A stretch of DNA of 64,000 bases from Stomoxys calcitrans. Lineage: Eukaryota > Arthropoda > Insecta > Diptera > Muscidae. The notes below the pieces were generated by a model. It was not told the DNA's origin, made no database searches, and saw only the letters and a program-made list of their open reading frames with translations. Position 1 is the stretch's first letter. Each line of letters begins with the position of its first letter. Location of the stretch: contig NC_081554.1 in NCBI RefSeq assembly GCF_963082655.1, positions 95,672,245 through 95,736,244 on the forward strand. Direction: 5' to 3'. Shown one piece after another: positions 43,021 to 55,017 of the stretch. The position numbers and the translations under genes were made by a program.

Positions 43021-45540
43021 AAACATATCCCCTTATGTTGACGGTTTGAAGGACCATGATTTGTGTTTCTGCACCTTGAATATCCGCAATCTTTATAGAG
43101 AGGGTGCATTGGCTAATGTATTGGAGAAGTACAAGCCAGACATTACAGCCATACAAGAAGTACGATGGCTCGGGAAGGGCTCCACAACAACACCGAATTC
43201 TGACCCCATTTATTATAGCTGTCATGAGACGAGGCATGAATTTGGCTGTTGATTTATGGTTAGTCGGAGAATGAAACACCTTGTCTCCAGGTTTAATCCG
43301 GTGGATGGGAGGATAGCGACTATCTGCATAAAGACCAAATCCTTTAGCATCAGCCCTATTTGCGTCCATGCTCCGACAGAAGACAAGGACGATTAGACCA
43401 AGGATATTTGCTACTAGCGCCTAGAGAGAGAATATGACCGTTGTCCCGCCCATGATGTTAAAATCGTTCTGGGAAGTTTTAATGCTAAAAAAGGGAAGAA
43501 AAAATATCTTTGCCCCAACAGTCACAGCTAATAGACATAAAGACTTCGCCACGGCAAAGAACATCGTAGTTAGCTGCACAAGATTTCAACATAAAAAATT
43601 TAGAAGAACACATGGCTGTCACCCGATCAAAACACGAGAAATAAAATTGATCAGGTTGTGATAGGTGGAAGGCATTCAAACAGCGTGTTAGATGTATGAT
43701 CGATCCGAGGGGCGAACATCGATTCGGAAAATTACCTGGTTGCAGCAATGGTTCGCATCCGTCTTCATGTGGCCACAAACGTACGACTTGAAACTGCACT
43801 GAGGCTGCACATTGGAAAGCTGCAAATACAACAGATGACAACGGCATACTCCACTCGACTGACCCAACTGAAATCATTCCTTGTACCGATGATATAATAA
43901 CAAGGACATACTCCACTCGACTGACCCAACTGAAATCATTCATTGTCCCGATGATATAATGGCCACTACCTGGAAAATGCCGCGTAATCCATACTTGGGT
44001 ACCGGAACCTCCCCAAAAACCCCATGGTCCGACCAAGAGTATCGAAATGCTACTGAAGCCAAGAATGCGGCATACAGAGCGACCCTGCAATCAGAAGCAA
44101 TGAGCCAGATAAAGGAGAGGTATCGGTAGAAAAGGAGAGAAGAAACATCTACTCCGCAGGAAGAAAGGGCGAATGGAAAGACGTGATTGCGAGCGAGTTG
44201 AGATGTACAGGAGTCAGAATGAAGTCTGGAAATTCTACCAAAGGATCAATCACCAAACCAATGGCTTTGGTGCAGGCACATCCTCCTGCAGAGAAAAGGA
44301 GGGACATCTGGTAACTGATACAGATAGTGTGCTGAACATTTTACCCAGCTGCTTGTGTCCGACGATGGCGACGAAGAGGATACCGCAGAATCAATTCCTG
44401 ATGATGGTAACGAATGTTTAACTCCTAGTCAGAAGTATGTCCAAGTAGCGTAGTGACTCCACTGAAGAACAACAAGGCAGCAGGAGCCGATGGGTTGCCC
44501 GCTGAACTATTTAAGTTCGGAGGCGATACGCTGACAGGCGTATGCATCAGCTTGTCTACGCGATCTGACATACCATGTCCCGTACACAAGAAAGGAAATA
44601 AGACGGAATGTGCCAACTACAGAGGAATAAGTTTCCTCCCCATCGCATACAAGATACTTTCGAGCGAACTGTGTGAAAGATGAAATAAGATAATTGGGCA
44701 CTATCAATGCGGTAAATCCACCATACACCAGATATTCACAATGGGCCAAATGCTGGAAATGACGCGAGAAGTATACGTTTAAAGGTATTTCAAGCCATGT
44801 CTGAATTTGGTATTCCTGCAAAATTTATAAGACTCTGCAGGATGACTCTTGCTGATACACGTTCCTCAGTAAGAATGAATCTCTTCGAATCATTCTTGAA
44901 ATCGAAGGTATTGAGGTTTCAGACAAGGAGATAGCTTATCGTTTGATCCTTTAAATATCCTGCTGAAGAAGACTTACTAGAAGCAGATGCGAATAGATAT
45001 GGCACAGAATACATGCTACTCACCTATGTCGGCCACCGAAAGTAGTAACTGCAGCCTTGCAAAGAGTCGAAAGAGAATCAGTGAAAGTGGGTCTGGCGGT
45101 AAATGGAGATAAGACAAAATGGATGGTATCAACTCCTAAACGCCTTCTATATCCGAACAGATACGAAAAAGGAGAAAGTTGGAAACCATAACTTTGAGAT
45201 AGTCGGCAACTTTATTTACCTCGGAACCGCCAGTTAGCATTGATGGAGAATATCGGCGTCGTATGAACCACGAACTGTATGAGCTATATAACGACATTGG
45301 CATAGTTAAACGTATCAAAATACAACGGTTGCATAGGCTAAGTCATGTTGAGATCACGATGGTACATGCAAACCGGAATGGCCAAGAGTCCGATGGAAAG
45401 ATCAAGTGCTGAGAGACACCTCGAAACTTGGTATCAGAGATTGTAGAAGGAGCGCAGAAGATCTGGGCGCTTGGAATGCTATTCTACATTCGGCTAATGG
45501 GACAAATGTTCTGTCATAGCCAATTAAAGTAAGTAATGAC
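43021..45540 (+). pseudogene. RTE-type non-LTR retrotransposon relic
   Basis: The endonuclease (about 43050-43670) reads LCFCTLNIRNLYREGALANV, then ITAIQEVRWLG, IYYSCHETRHEFG and, after a break, PICVHAPTED. The RT part (44450-44690) reads LKNNKAAGADGLPAELFKFG, CPVHKKGNKTECANYRGISF and LPIAYKIL. Later pieces include MSEFGIPAKFIRLCRMTL (about 44800) and GDKTKWMVSTP (about 45110). The order EN-RT and the motifs are those of RTE-clade elements. Stops, frame changes and a 48-bp tandem duplication near 43840-43960 show it is dead. The left edge coincides with helentron H. Confidence 0.8.
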
Positions 45541-46884
45541 GAGCACAATTGCGGGTTCATAGTTTTAAGTTTTCTATTCAATGTTAATGATATTCAATTT
45601 TCATAAAAACACTGAAAGCCTGTGGCTCTTCGTGTAGGTTTAATGTACAAAATTTGCAACAGTTTTATGGGGATTTTTGAAAAGCGCTCTGCTACAGCTC
45701 CAACTCTGCGACAGTCTGTCCGTCCATCCGTTTTTCTATCAATTTGTCGAGTAGTTCGTGCTTGTAACTGATAAATGCCATTAGTGAGTGGTAGTTGCTT
45801 TATGAAGCAACGTTGGTGGCGTCGTTGACGAAATTGCTTTCAAACCGAGAAGCGATAGCAGGCAGAATAGAAACACAAAACAAGAAAAACTAATTGTAAA
45901 TTATAGATATGACCGAGAAAAAGAGTGACGCTAGGCAACGTTGGCTTGAAATGAATGTACCTAACCCGTTCCAACTGCCATTGCGCCCCACGTTCCCCAC
46001 CTCTTATCCCACACCAAGTGAGCAAACTGAGACATGAGTGACGAGCGGAAATTGTCATAATGCAGGGCAAAACGAACGAGTATGTTAAACAAACCGAGGA
46101 GCGATGGTTATGCTCACAATTTTTGACGCTAAAGGATAAATAATAACAGCATTTTTGTAATTTATTGCAAATAAGTTCAACTAGACATTAATTCTAACCC
46201 ACATTTTTAGCTGCACATACTCCCATACTCGTACCACATGCTCGCCTTGATCATTTCCCCTCATTGGTAGCATGGATATACGATATGATACACAATTAAA
46301 ATTCTTTGGGGACAATTCATGACATTCATTCCGTTACTGCTACCAATAAAATGTGGGTTAAGGGAGTACCACCTGCCTACCTTTTTCCAATCTATTTTTA
46401 TTACCACCACAAATGACATTACGATTCAGTGCTTCGCAAAAACTTCTATCACCGGATTTCGTCGAAGCCTATTAATAAGATATTGGCAAAAGCCTCCCAA
46501 TGGCAGAGCATTGTGTTCGCAAGCATGTGTTTCACTGGAGTTTGTTTGAAGTTATTCAACATTCACCCCAATTAGTAGTTAAAGCTACATCCATTCCATT
46601 TAAAGCACATGGACTTATGTCTAAAATTATTCGAACATTCAATTCGCGCAAAAGTTTTTAAATTAGGTTCCTGAAATTTAGCAGATCTATAAACCAAATC
46701 TTTTACATAGCTTTGTGCGCTCTTTAATTTTGATCGCTCTAGGGTTAAAAGTAAACAGCGGTTGGTGTGGTTTATGGAAAGTCTCAGGTTAAGTGGGCGT
46801 TTGTCCTGCTTTTGACGGGATTGTCCGGTTTTTCTGAAGTTTATTACACTTTTATTCACAATGCCACAAAATCCCGCTTTTCTT
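45541..46884. other. Unassigned sequence
   Basis: Short open frames only. About 45710-45745 has 'gtctgtccgtccatccg', which may be a lone helentron trace. No gene recognised. Confidence 0.4.
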
Positions 46885-49800
46885 AAACAGACAGTTCAGT
46901 TAAGTTAAGTTAAGAAGGGTTGAATAGAGGGTGCGTATATTAATCCGTCCTTTGTCACTATGGACATAAACCTAAGCCAGTAATAGGCTTGTTGTGCGCT
47001 CTAAATACTAAGAAGTAACCTCGTCAAGTACCGGTGTCTCTTAGCCGGGAAAGCCGGGCAATGACATAGGAAATGCTCCAACGCCTCATCATCTTCCTCA
47101 CATGCTATCACTTGCCGCACTGATTTTGCATAAGTGAGTTCGTAGTCCTAGGTGTCCCGTTATGATATCGAAAGCTATACTAACCTCCTTCTTTCTTCCT
47201 TTCAGTAATAGTATCATCCTCACATGATCCGGATCCTCCCTTAACTCGAACTGAGTCACCTCTAAAGGCTTCGTGTTCACCAAGTTTATTGAGGTCACTC
47301 CTCTTATACTGCCAAATCGTCTCAATACCTGGGTTCTTAACGCAGACCCCCAAGGCTTACTTTGTCCTCTTGATTTATCTGTATAGCATGTTTTCCCAGA
47401 TGACAATACAAGAGTTCCGTCAATCCAAGACTGTGCCTCTGACAGCAGTGTCTCGTACTCAACCTCAAGTGTCACCTCAGGTATCCAATCGGAAACCTCT
47501 TCCCTTCCTTCCAGATTTCCTATTGTCGCCTCGATTATACCGCGATGGTATGAGCTGCTCCCATCCTCAATCCATTCTCCCATTGCCTCACAGTCTCATA
47601 GCCGCAGTGGTTGCCTCACACTTAATCTGTATGTCAAAGAGTCGAATATCTAGAATAGTCTACAGTGCCTTTGTGGGCTTGGTCCTCATCGCTCCGTCTA
47701 TGCCAAGACAACATGTTTCCTGAATCTGTTGTAAAGGGTGATTTTTTTGAGGTTAGGATTTTCATGCATTAGTATTTGACAGATCACGTGGGATTTCAGA
47801 CATGGTGTCAAAGAGAAAGATGCTCAGTATGCTTTGACATTTCATCATGAATAGACTTACTAACGAGCAACGCTTGCAAATCATTGAATTTTATTACCAA
47901 AATCAGTGTTCGGTTCGAAATGTGTTCAAATTTTGACAAATTTTGTTCAGCGATGAGGCTCATTTCTGGTTGAATGGCTACGTAAATAAGCAAAATTGCC
48001 GCATTTGGAGTGAAGAGCAACCAGAAGCCGTTCAAGAACTGCCCATGCATCCCGAAAAATGCACTGTTTGGTGTGGTTTGTACGCTGGTGGAATCATTGG
48101 ACCGTATTTTTTCAAAGATGCTGTTGGACGCAACGTTACGGTGAATGAACACATTTCGAATCGAACACTGATTTTGGTAATAAAATTCAATGATTTGCAA
48201 GCGTTGCTCGTTAGTAAGTCTATTCATGATGAAATGTCAAAGCATACTGAGCATCTTTCTCTTTGACACCATGTCTAAAATCCCACGTGATCTGTCAAAT
48301 ACTAATGCATGAAAATCCTAACCTCAAAAAAATCACCCTTTATTATCCTTACGATGCACTTTTTCTCCATCGCAGTCCACCAAACTACTGAGGCGTAAGT
48401 AAGTATTGATCTAATCACGCTCTTGTAGAGCCAGTGGACTATTCTCGGATTCAGGCCCCATTTCGGGCCCAACATCTGTGTGCCTTTTTAGTACGCTCCT
48501 GAATGTGACACTTCCAATTCAGTTTCCTGTTCAAGATTACTTCTTACACTCTAAGTATTTGACCTTGTCAAATATCGAAATCGTTCTATTGAGGAAACGT
48601 GGTGCGTCACGTCGGTCAGATTTCGGTCTTCTCTGGGTTAACATTGAGACCCCTAGGCCTAGCCCAGTCGTATGATATATCCATGACCCGTTCGGCTTTT
48701 CTGTATGGCTGATTCGGATTATTACCTTTCAGAAGTGTTATAACTTTGTCTGCGTGGCAGACGCGTACAAATCCCTGCTCAGTCAGCATCCGTAATAGGT
48801 TATTTATGGTGGTCACCCATAGGAGTGGTAATAAAATGCCCCCTGTGGCGTGCCTTGTGCTTTCCCCCTACATTTATGTCAAGGGATCCATAATTCATCT
48901 ACCTGTTCCTAAGCATACGTTTCCGGTCTAAGGATTAGATCAATGTATCGGTCCGCACATTGTTAAAAGCCCCCTCCATATTAATGCATACCTCCAATGT
49001 GTTCTCCTTGACATCGAAGGATTCTTCTATTTTATGCACAAACTGGTACAGGGCAGTCTCCACTGACCTTCCCTTGACATAATGATGCTGTTTGTATTTA
49101 AGCAGTTCGCTGGATGTCCTACTCTTTATCATGGTATCTACAATACGTTCCAGGGTTTTGGGTAGAAAGGCCTTTGGATGTCACATAACTTGCCTTGACG
49201 TGCTTGGGTATAAAAATCATCCTTGCCTACTGCCAGGCTTTCGACCACGGCGGCGTCGTTAACGCTATCGACCTGTTCGCAGAAAAGCTTCCAGGAGGCA
49301 CGGTTTGCCGTTCTGATAATCTTATTGTATTCTTTCAGCCGTGTTTAGTATACATCCCAGTAAACTTCTGCTTTTTACTTCTTCTTGGACAATCTAAATT
49401 ATCATGCGCAAGCCTTCTTATGAGCAGTCTTCCGAATTTTGTCCAGTCCATTTTCAACTTATTACGAAAACTTATCGGATTCGACACTGGTCGTGCTTTA
49501 TACCTGATGTAGCAATGATCTGAGAACGAGTGCTCCATGGAAACCTCCTCCCTAATCCCATTAACAAAGGTAGCGTTGTAACCAATATCAAGTGTTATTA
49601 GGTTTTAAGAATTCTGCCAGGGCTTGGCCCCGTTGTTACTACCCCACAAAATGTGGTGAGAGTTAGCATCACCCCATTTTAGAACCTCATTTCCTGTCTG
49701 TTGTGCTTTCCTCAACAGCCAAAGAGCTGAAAGGCAGATAAAGTGGTGATAAGCTCCTCCGTCTCCCTGTCACAGTACTGTTGCAACTGGCTTTGACAAC

Positions 49801-50150
49801 TCTGGGGAAATTATGAAATTAAAATTTTTATGACAAATGACACAGGTCCTCGGCCGAGGATCACTGTTAGCAGAGAATAATTGATAGTTCATATGGTTCA
49901 GTCCAGAAACCTTGTTCTGGGTCGTCCATGGCTCCTGAAGTGTATGGCAATAATAATCTTGCCCTTGCCGATTTATCTGGATGACCTCAATCATTGCTCC
50001 TCCAGTAAATGGGCATCTTGGAAGTGAGTAATCGTCTCATCGTCTGCTCTCTTTTTTAGATTTTAGACTGCATTGAGTTTTCTGTCACTGCACTGCCTGG
50101 TGTTTTAGTACTAGGATCTTTGCTTATCCTAGTATTCTCAATATTGACAG
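46885..50150 (-). pseudogene. Long RNase H-bearing non-LTR element (EN-RT-RNaseH), degenerate
   Basis: Read on the minus strand from right to left. Endonuclease pieces: LQEPWTTQNKVSGLN (about 49900) and a WGDANSHHILWGSNNGAKPW-like stretch (about 49650). RT pieces: KQHHYVKGRSVETALYQFVH and CINMEGAFNNVRTDT (about 48935-49130), where Asn replaces the first catalytic Asp, then CHADKVITLLKGNNP (about 48740), a damaged (Y/F)ADD motif, and ARPRGLNVNPEKTE. RNase H pieces: EVEYETLLSEAQSWIDGTLV and CYTDKSRG (about 47350-47480). The 3' end is near 46885 ('aagttaagttaag'). It is split by a mariner-type element at 47734-48340. Key catalytic residues are lost, so it is inactive. Confidence 0.78.
47734..48340 (+). 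mobile_element. Mariner-type element with very long inverted ends
   Basis: 607 bp flanked by TA (47732-47733 and 48341-48342). Ends are AAGGGTGATTTTTTTGAGG and its inverse; the inverted repeats extend about 190 bp. Both repeats encode the transposase start, MNRLTNEQRLQIIEFYYQNQ (helix-turn-helix), once from each side. The centre (47943-48150) encodes FSDEAHFWLNGYVNKQNCRI, VQELPMHPEKCTVWCGL and GGIIGPYFF, the middle of an IS630/Tc1/mariner transposase with its second catalytic-Asp region (SDEAHF). An internally deleted, non-coding derivative. It inserted into the non-LTR relic. Confidence 0.85.
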
Positions 50151-50259
50151 AGTCGGCTATTGTCTCGTCGTCGGCCCCCTATTCGTTAGGCGGTATTGAG
50201 TGTCCTGCCACTGCACTGCCTTATGGCTCAATATGAGCATATACACCAATCCTAGTCTT

Positions 50260-52441
50260 TTATACCCTCCACCATAAGATGGGGGGTATACTAATTTCGT
50301 CATTCTGATTGTAACTACTCGAAATATTCGTCTGAGACCCTATAAAGTATATATATTCTTGATCGTCGTGAAATTTTATGTCGATCTAGCCATGTCCGTC
50401 CGTCTGTTCGTCCGTCCGTCCGTCCGTCTGTCTGTCGAAAGCACGCCAACTTCCGAAGGAGTAAAGCTAGCCGCTTGAAATTTTGCACAAATACTTCTTA
50501 TTAGTGTAGGTCGGTTGGTATTGTAAATGGGCCATATCGGTCTATGTTTTGATATAGCTGCCATATAAACCGATCTTGGGTCTTGACTTCTTGAGCCTCT
50601 AGAGTGCGCAATTCTTATCCGATTGGGATGAAATTTTGCACGACGTGTTTTGTTATGATGTGCAACAACTGTGCCAAGTATGGTTCAAATAGGTTTATAA
50701 CCTGATATAGCTGCCATATAAACCGATCTTGGGTCTTGACTTCTTGAGCCTCTAGAGGGCGCAATTCTTTTCCAATTTGTATGAATTTTGGCACGAAGTA
50801 TTTTGTTATGATATCCAACAACTGTGCCAAATATGGTTCAAATCGGTTCATAACCTGATATAGCTGTCATATAAACAGATCTGGGGACTTGACTTCTTGA
50901 GCTTCTAAAGGGCGCAATTCCTATCCGATTTGGCTGAAATTTCGCAAGACGTTTTTTATTGTTACTTTCAACAACTATGTCAAATAAAGTACAAGTCGGT
51001 TCATAACCTGATTTAGCTGCCATATAAACCGATCTGGGATCTTGACTTCTTGAGCCTCTTTAATCTATTTCAGAGTTATTTTGTGAGAATATTTGGTTTG
51101 ACAAATATTTAAATATTTCTTAAAGTGCAAAACTGAGTGCATGTGCCAATTTTGTTTACTATTTTTTGCAAGGACTAAAAAAAGGAATTGATTTTGTACT
51201 ATTTTTGACTTTTATATCCTCCACCATAGAATGAGGGTACACTAATTTCGTCATTCTATTTGTAACTCCTCGAAATATTCGTCTAAGACCCCATAAAGTA
51301 TATATATTCTTGATCGTCATTTTAAGTCGATTTAGCCATGTCCGTCCGTCCGTCCGCCGGTCTGTCGAAAGCACGCTAACTTTCGAAGGAGTAAAGCTAG
51401 CCGCTTGAAATTTTGCACAAATACTTTTTATTAGTGTAGGTCGGTTGGGATTGTAAATGTACCAAATCGGTCCATGTTTTGATATAGCTGCCATATAAAC
51501 CGATCTTGGATCTTGACTTCTTGAGCGCCTAGAGGGCGCAATTCCTATCCGTTTTGGCAGAAATTTTGCACGACGTGTTTTAGTATGACTTCCAGCAACT
51601 GTGCTAAGTATGGTCTTAATCGGTTCATAACCTGATATAGCTGTCATATACACCGATCTTGAATCTTGATTTCTTGAGCCACTATTCTTATCCGATTTGA
51701 CTGAAATTTCAAATGACGTGTTTTGTTATGACTTTTAATAACTGAGCCAAATATGGTACAAATCGATCTTTTAACCTGATATAGCTGCCATATAAACCAA
51801 TCTGGGATCTTGATTTCTTGAGCCTCCAGGGGGCGTAATTGTTATCCGATTTGGCTGAAATTTTGTACAACTGTTTTTCTCATGACCCGATACAGCTCCC
51901 ATATAAACCGATTTCTCTATTTTAAAGGGTGATTTTTTTGAGGTTAGGATTTTCATGCATTAGTATTTGACAGATCACGTGGGATTTCAGACATGGTGTC
52001 ATTTCGAACCGAACACTGATTTTGGTAATAAAATTCAATGATTTGCAAGCGTTGCTCGTTAGTAAGTCTATTCATGATGAAATGTCAAAGCATACTGAGC
52101 ATCTTTCTCTTTGACACCATGTCTGAAATCCCACGTGATCTGTCAAATACTAATGCATGAAAATCCTAACCTCAAAAAAATCACCCTTTACTTCTTGAGC
52201 ACCTTAAGGGCGCAATTCCTACTCGAATTTATACAATGACTTCTACTATGGTCTCCAATATTCAAATCAATTATGGTCCGAATCGGACCATCACTTGATA
52301 TAGCACTAATATTGTAGCAATTCTTTTCTTTTATCATTTGTTTGCCTAAAAAGAGATATCGCAGAAAGAACTCGACAAATGCGATCTATAGTGGAGGGTA
52401 TATAAGATTCGGCCCGGCCGAACTTAGCACGCTTTAACTTG
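50260..52441 (+). mobile_element. Fused helentron (E 5' part + spacer + D)
   Basis: Begins TTATACCCTCCACCATAAG and ends with the hairpin TTCGGCCCGGCCGAA and 'cttagcacgctttaacttg'. It is the inverted equivalent of 22651-25142: 50260-51058 matches helentron E from its 5' end; 51060-51211 matches the D/E spacer almost exactly; 51212-52441 matches helentron D to its 3' end, including its 'ttaactt' variant. Missing relative to D-E are E's 3' ~430 bp, part of the spacer and two units. It carries a MITE at 51925-52188. Nonautonomous. Confidence 0.8.
51925..52188 (+). mobile_element. 264-bp MITE of the 47.7-kb mariner-type family
   Basis: Flanked by TA (51923-51924, 52189-52190). It has the same AAGGGTGATTTTTTTGAGG ends. 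Only about 77 bp of the left repeat remain before a jump to the right repeat ('gacatggtgtc|atttcgaacc'). It retains the reverse-oriented transposase start but no transposase core. Helentron D at 22.9 kb has the uninterrupted site. Confidence 0.88.
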
Positions 52442-52443
52442 TT

Positions 52444-53040
52444 TAATCTTGAAAACGGCCTTGGTCCCTTAGTACGCCATGCCTTTAGTCTTTGCCATTC
52501 CTCCACGATCAAATTTTGTTTTCGCTTGTTTAAGACTTCCATCATGCGTCACGTGCGCTTCCTTGCCAATTCTAAATACCATCTTCCCCTTTCGTGATGG
52601 CTGTGGCGTCCATTTGGAAGTCACAGTCCTCCATGAAGACTCAGGGATCGTGCGTTTCCTTCGTTCCTGTTCCGACTTTGTCTCCCTCTGCGGGACAGCG
52701 TCTGCAGCCTCCATTGCGAGAGGGCTGGCATGGTCTTCCCAGAGTACTTGAAAGCGGGGAGCTCCTTTTCTTCTTTAGCGTCTTAGCATTGTTATGCTCT
52801 TCGGTAGATCTGATTTTCTTTCCAGCTTTCGTAGAAGTGCCTGGAATGTCAGCTTAGCAAAGCGGGAGGGCTGGCATGGTCTCCCCAAAGTACTTGAAAG
52901 CGGGGAGCTCCGGTCTGATGGCACGACCGCAGCTATTGGGTGTTTGGAGTCTATTTTGACCCTACTTCTTAAAGGTTTTAAAATTTTTCATAATAGCCAC
53001 CTATTCCGAGATACGGATATACGGCATGTATTCTCTTTGA
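52444..53040 (-). pseudogene. Possible ORF1-type fragment of a non-LTR element
   Basis: The minus frame at 52469-52714 is rich in Lys, Arg, Thr and Ser and reads EQERRKRTIPESSWRTVTSK and SRKGKMVFRIGKEAH. This is the composition of a linker region in an ORF1/Gag-like protein, but I recognise no domain. The phrase 'gagggctggcatggtct...aagtacttgaaagcggggagctcc' occurs twice (52718-52764, 52866-52910), about 147 bp apart. Confidence 0.35.
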
Positions 53041-53380
53041 AGAATTTCTAAATGGATATGGCTATGTTTGACTGGTTGAGATTTCTACTCACATTTCGAA
53101 TACAATCTTTACAGAACGAAGGTTAGAATGAAAACGATGGCAACACCTGAAAGGGATTATGTACAGGTAAATGTGAAAATTTCACTTCATTTAAAGCGGT
53201 AAGTGGAAAAGATGAAAATAAACATTTACAAATGAAAATGACAAAAAGGATCCTTTGTCAATAGAACCAAAATGGAAACATGACGATGATGATGCTAAAA
53301 TATACTCGTAATATTAAAGGATGTGCACATGCAAGTCTAAACACATCATCATCATCACAATGGTCATTTGTTTGCTGTGC
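53041..53380. other. Unassigned sequence
   Basis: No gene seen. Contains 'gatgatgatg' and 'atcatcatcatc' short runs. Confidence 0.4.
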
Positions 53381-53384
53381 TTTG

Positions 53385-53632
53385 TCCGATACAAGTTCTT
53401 AAGCTCAATGGTAAGGGACGTCGTTTTTATTGCCGAGTCCGAACGTGCCACAGAGCAGTTTCTCTTAGCAGAGAAGTTTAGACTGTTGATTACTTAAGAT
53501 GGTTACTTCACAAATGTCGCCAGTATGACGGTATAATCACCACTGAAAAATTTTTCTGATGTTCTCGCCGGAATTCGGACTCAGGGGTTACAAGGCGGAC
53601 ATCTCAACTCTGTGATACGGTGGTCTCCTAGA
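53385..53632 (-). mobile_element. Diverged SINE copy
   Basis: Reads leftward. The head-like 'ggagaccaccgtatcacagagttgagatgtccgcc' lies at the right end with many changes in the A box; the B-box area 'tgagtccgaattccggcgag' is altered. The body ('gacatttgtgaag', 'tccgatacaagttcttaagctcaatggtaag') is recognisable. Confidence 0.6.
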
Positions 53633-53634
53633 CT

Positions 53635-53636
<2 letters not shown>

Positions 53637-53697
<61 letters not shown>
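53637..53697. repeat. (TA)n microsatellite
   Basis: About 30 TA dinucleotides without interruption, directly beside the SINE head. It accounts for the IYIYIY open frame on the minus strand. Confidence 0.97.
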
Positions 53698-53701
<4 letters not shown>

Positions 53702-53814
53702 CAAAATGTTCGTTAATGTGATGTACATATGACATTGCAACAAAACCATAGAAAATACAATTCCCCTTATGGTGGTTATTAAGTTCATTCATCAGTGGAA
53801 TTTTTCACATATTG

Positions 53815-55015
53815 TTGTTGCACTTATTGTAAATTTTGCACAAATACTTCTTATAGGTGTAGGTCGGTTGGGATTGTAAATGGGCCATGATTTGGTATAG
53901 CTGCCTTATAAACCGATCTTGGATCTTAACTTCTTGAGCCACTACAGGGCGCAATTTTTATCCGATTAGGCTGAAATTTTGCATATGGTGTTTTGTTATG
54001 ATTTCCAACAAATGTGTTTAGTGTGGTTTGAAATCCGTCAACAACCTGATATAGCTGTCAGAAAGCTTTACAGGAACGTGATGAGATCACTACTATTGCC
54101 TCAGTAACTTGGCAGACTGAGATGAAGAAGAAGTGCAAGATAAGGATAATACAAAAGGTTCAGAAAACATGCTGTCTTGGCATAGGCGGATGGGAGATAG
54201 GAGCAGGCCTACCATCCGGTAAAGTCGGGGCGTCGCTAAGAAACCTGGAAGAAATGGAAGAGGTTTCCGATCGGATACCTGAGACGACACTTAAGGTCGA
54301 GTGCGAGGCACAGTTGCCAGCGGCAAAGTCTGGAATGACGGAACTCTGGTATCATGCTGCACGGATGAAAGAACGTGCTACACAAAGGTGGAGGACAGAG
54401 TGGGCCTGGGAATCTACATTGAAACCCCAGGAACTGAGATCTCTTTTCGACTGCCTGCCCATAATAGGTGCAGGTTCGGGCGATCACGGAATGCGTGAAG
54501 TGGCGTGGTGTTATCGCAAGGATGTCTAGTGTGAACATCTTTATAGGAAGTAAACTGGCAAACAGGACAAAAACAACCAGGAAGGTAAGGTCACGAACAG
54601 AGAATAGCAGCAAGGCACCTTAAAAATAAGTGCACATGGTAGGCATGCAGAGAACGGCAAGCTCACACGTTATACTAGCAATCGTTGTTAACGCTTACGA
54701 CTCCCAACGACCAAATCATAAAATACATAAACAAAAAATTAAAGTAAATCTGTCACTTTAGAACAGACGGAGACAGGCAGAATATACGTCACTGGCTGAA
54801 ATTTTACACAATGTCTTCTACTGTGGTCATTCCATTATAGTCCGAATCGGACCGTAGCTCCAATATAGCTCCAATAGCATAGCAATTCTTTTCTTTTATC
54901 ATTTTCTTTCCTTTGTTTGCCTAAAAAGAGACACCGGGAAAAGAACTCGACAAATGCCATCCATGGTGGAGGGTATATAAGATTCGGCACAGCCGAACTT
55001 AGCACGCTTTTACTT
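53815..55015 (+). mobile_element. Helentron interrupted by a non-LTR fragment
   Basis: 53815-54060 starts inside the element ('tgcacaaatacttcttat...gtaggtcggttggg') and holds one and a half units. 54775-55015 holds the 3' end with the subterminal repeat 'ccatggtggagggtatataag', a damaged hairpin 'ttcggcacagccgaa' and 'cttagcacgcttttactt'. Between them is a non-LTR fragment. The 5' end is missing. Confidence 0.65.
54060..54640 (+). pseudogene. Non-LTR fragment around the RT/RNase H junction
   Basis: The frame 54122-54529 encodes VQKTCCLGIGG, then LEEMEEVSDRIPETTLKVEC, which is parallel to the LEGREEVSDWIPEVTLEVEY segment of the 47-kb element. Then TELWYHAARMKE replaces the RNase H active-site region and frames break. 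Same group of RNase H-bearing elements. Dead. Confidence 0.6.
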
Positions 55016-55017
55016 AT

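Noticed and set aside
53588..53788. Protein with IYIYIY repeats
   Set aside because: Translation of a (TA)n microsatellite.
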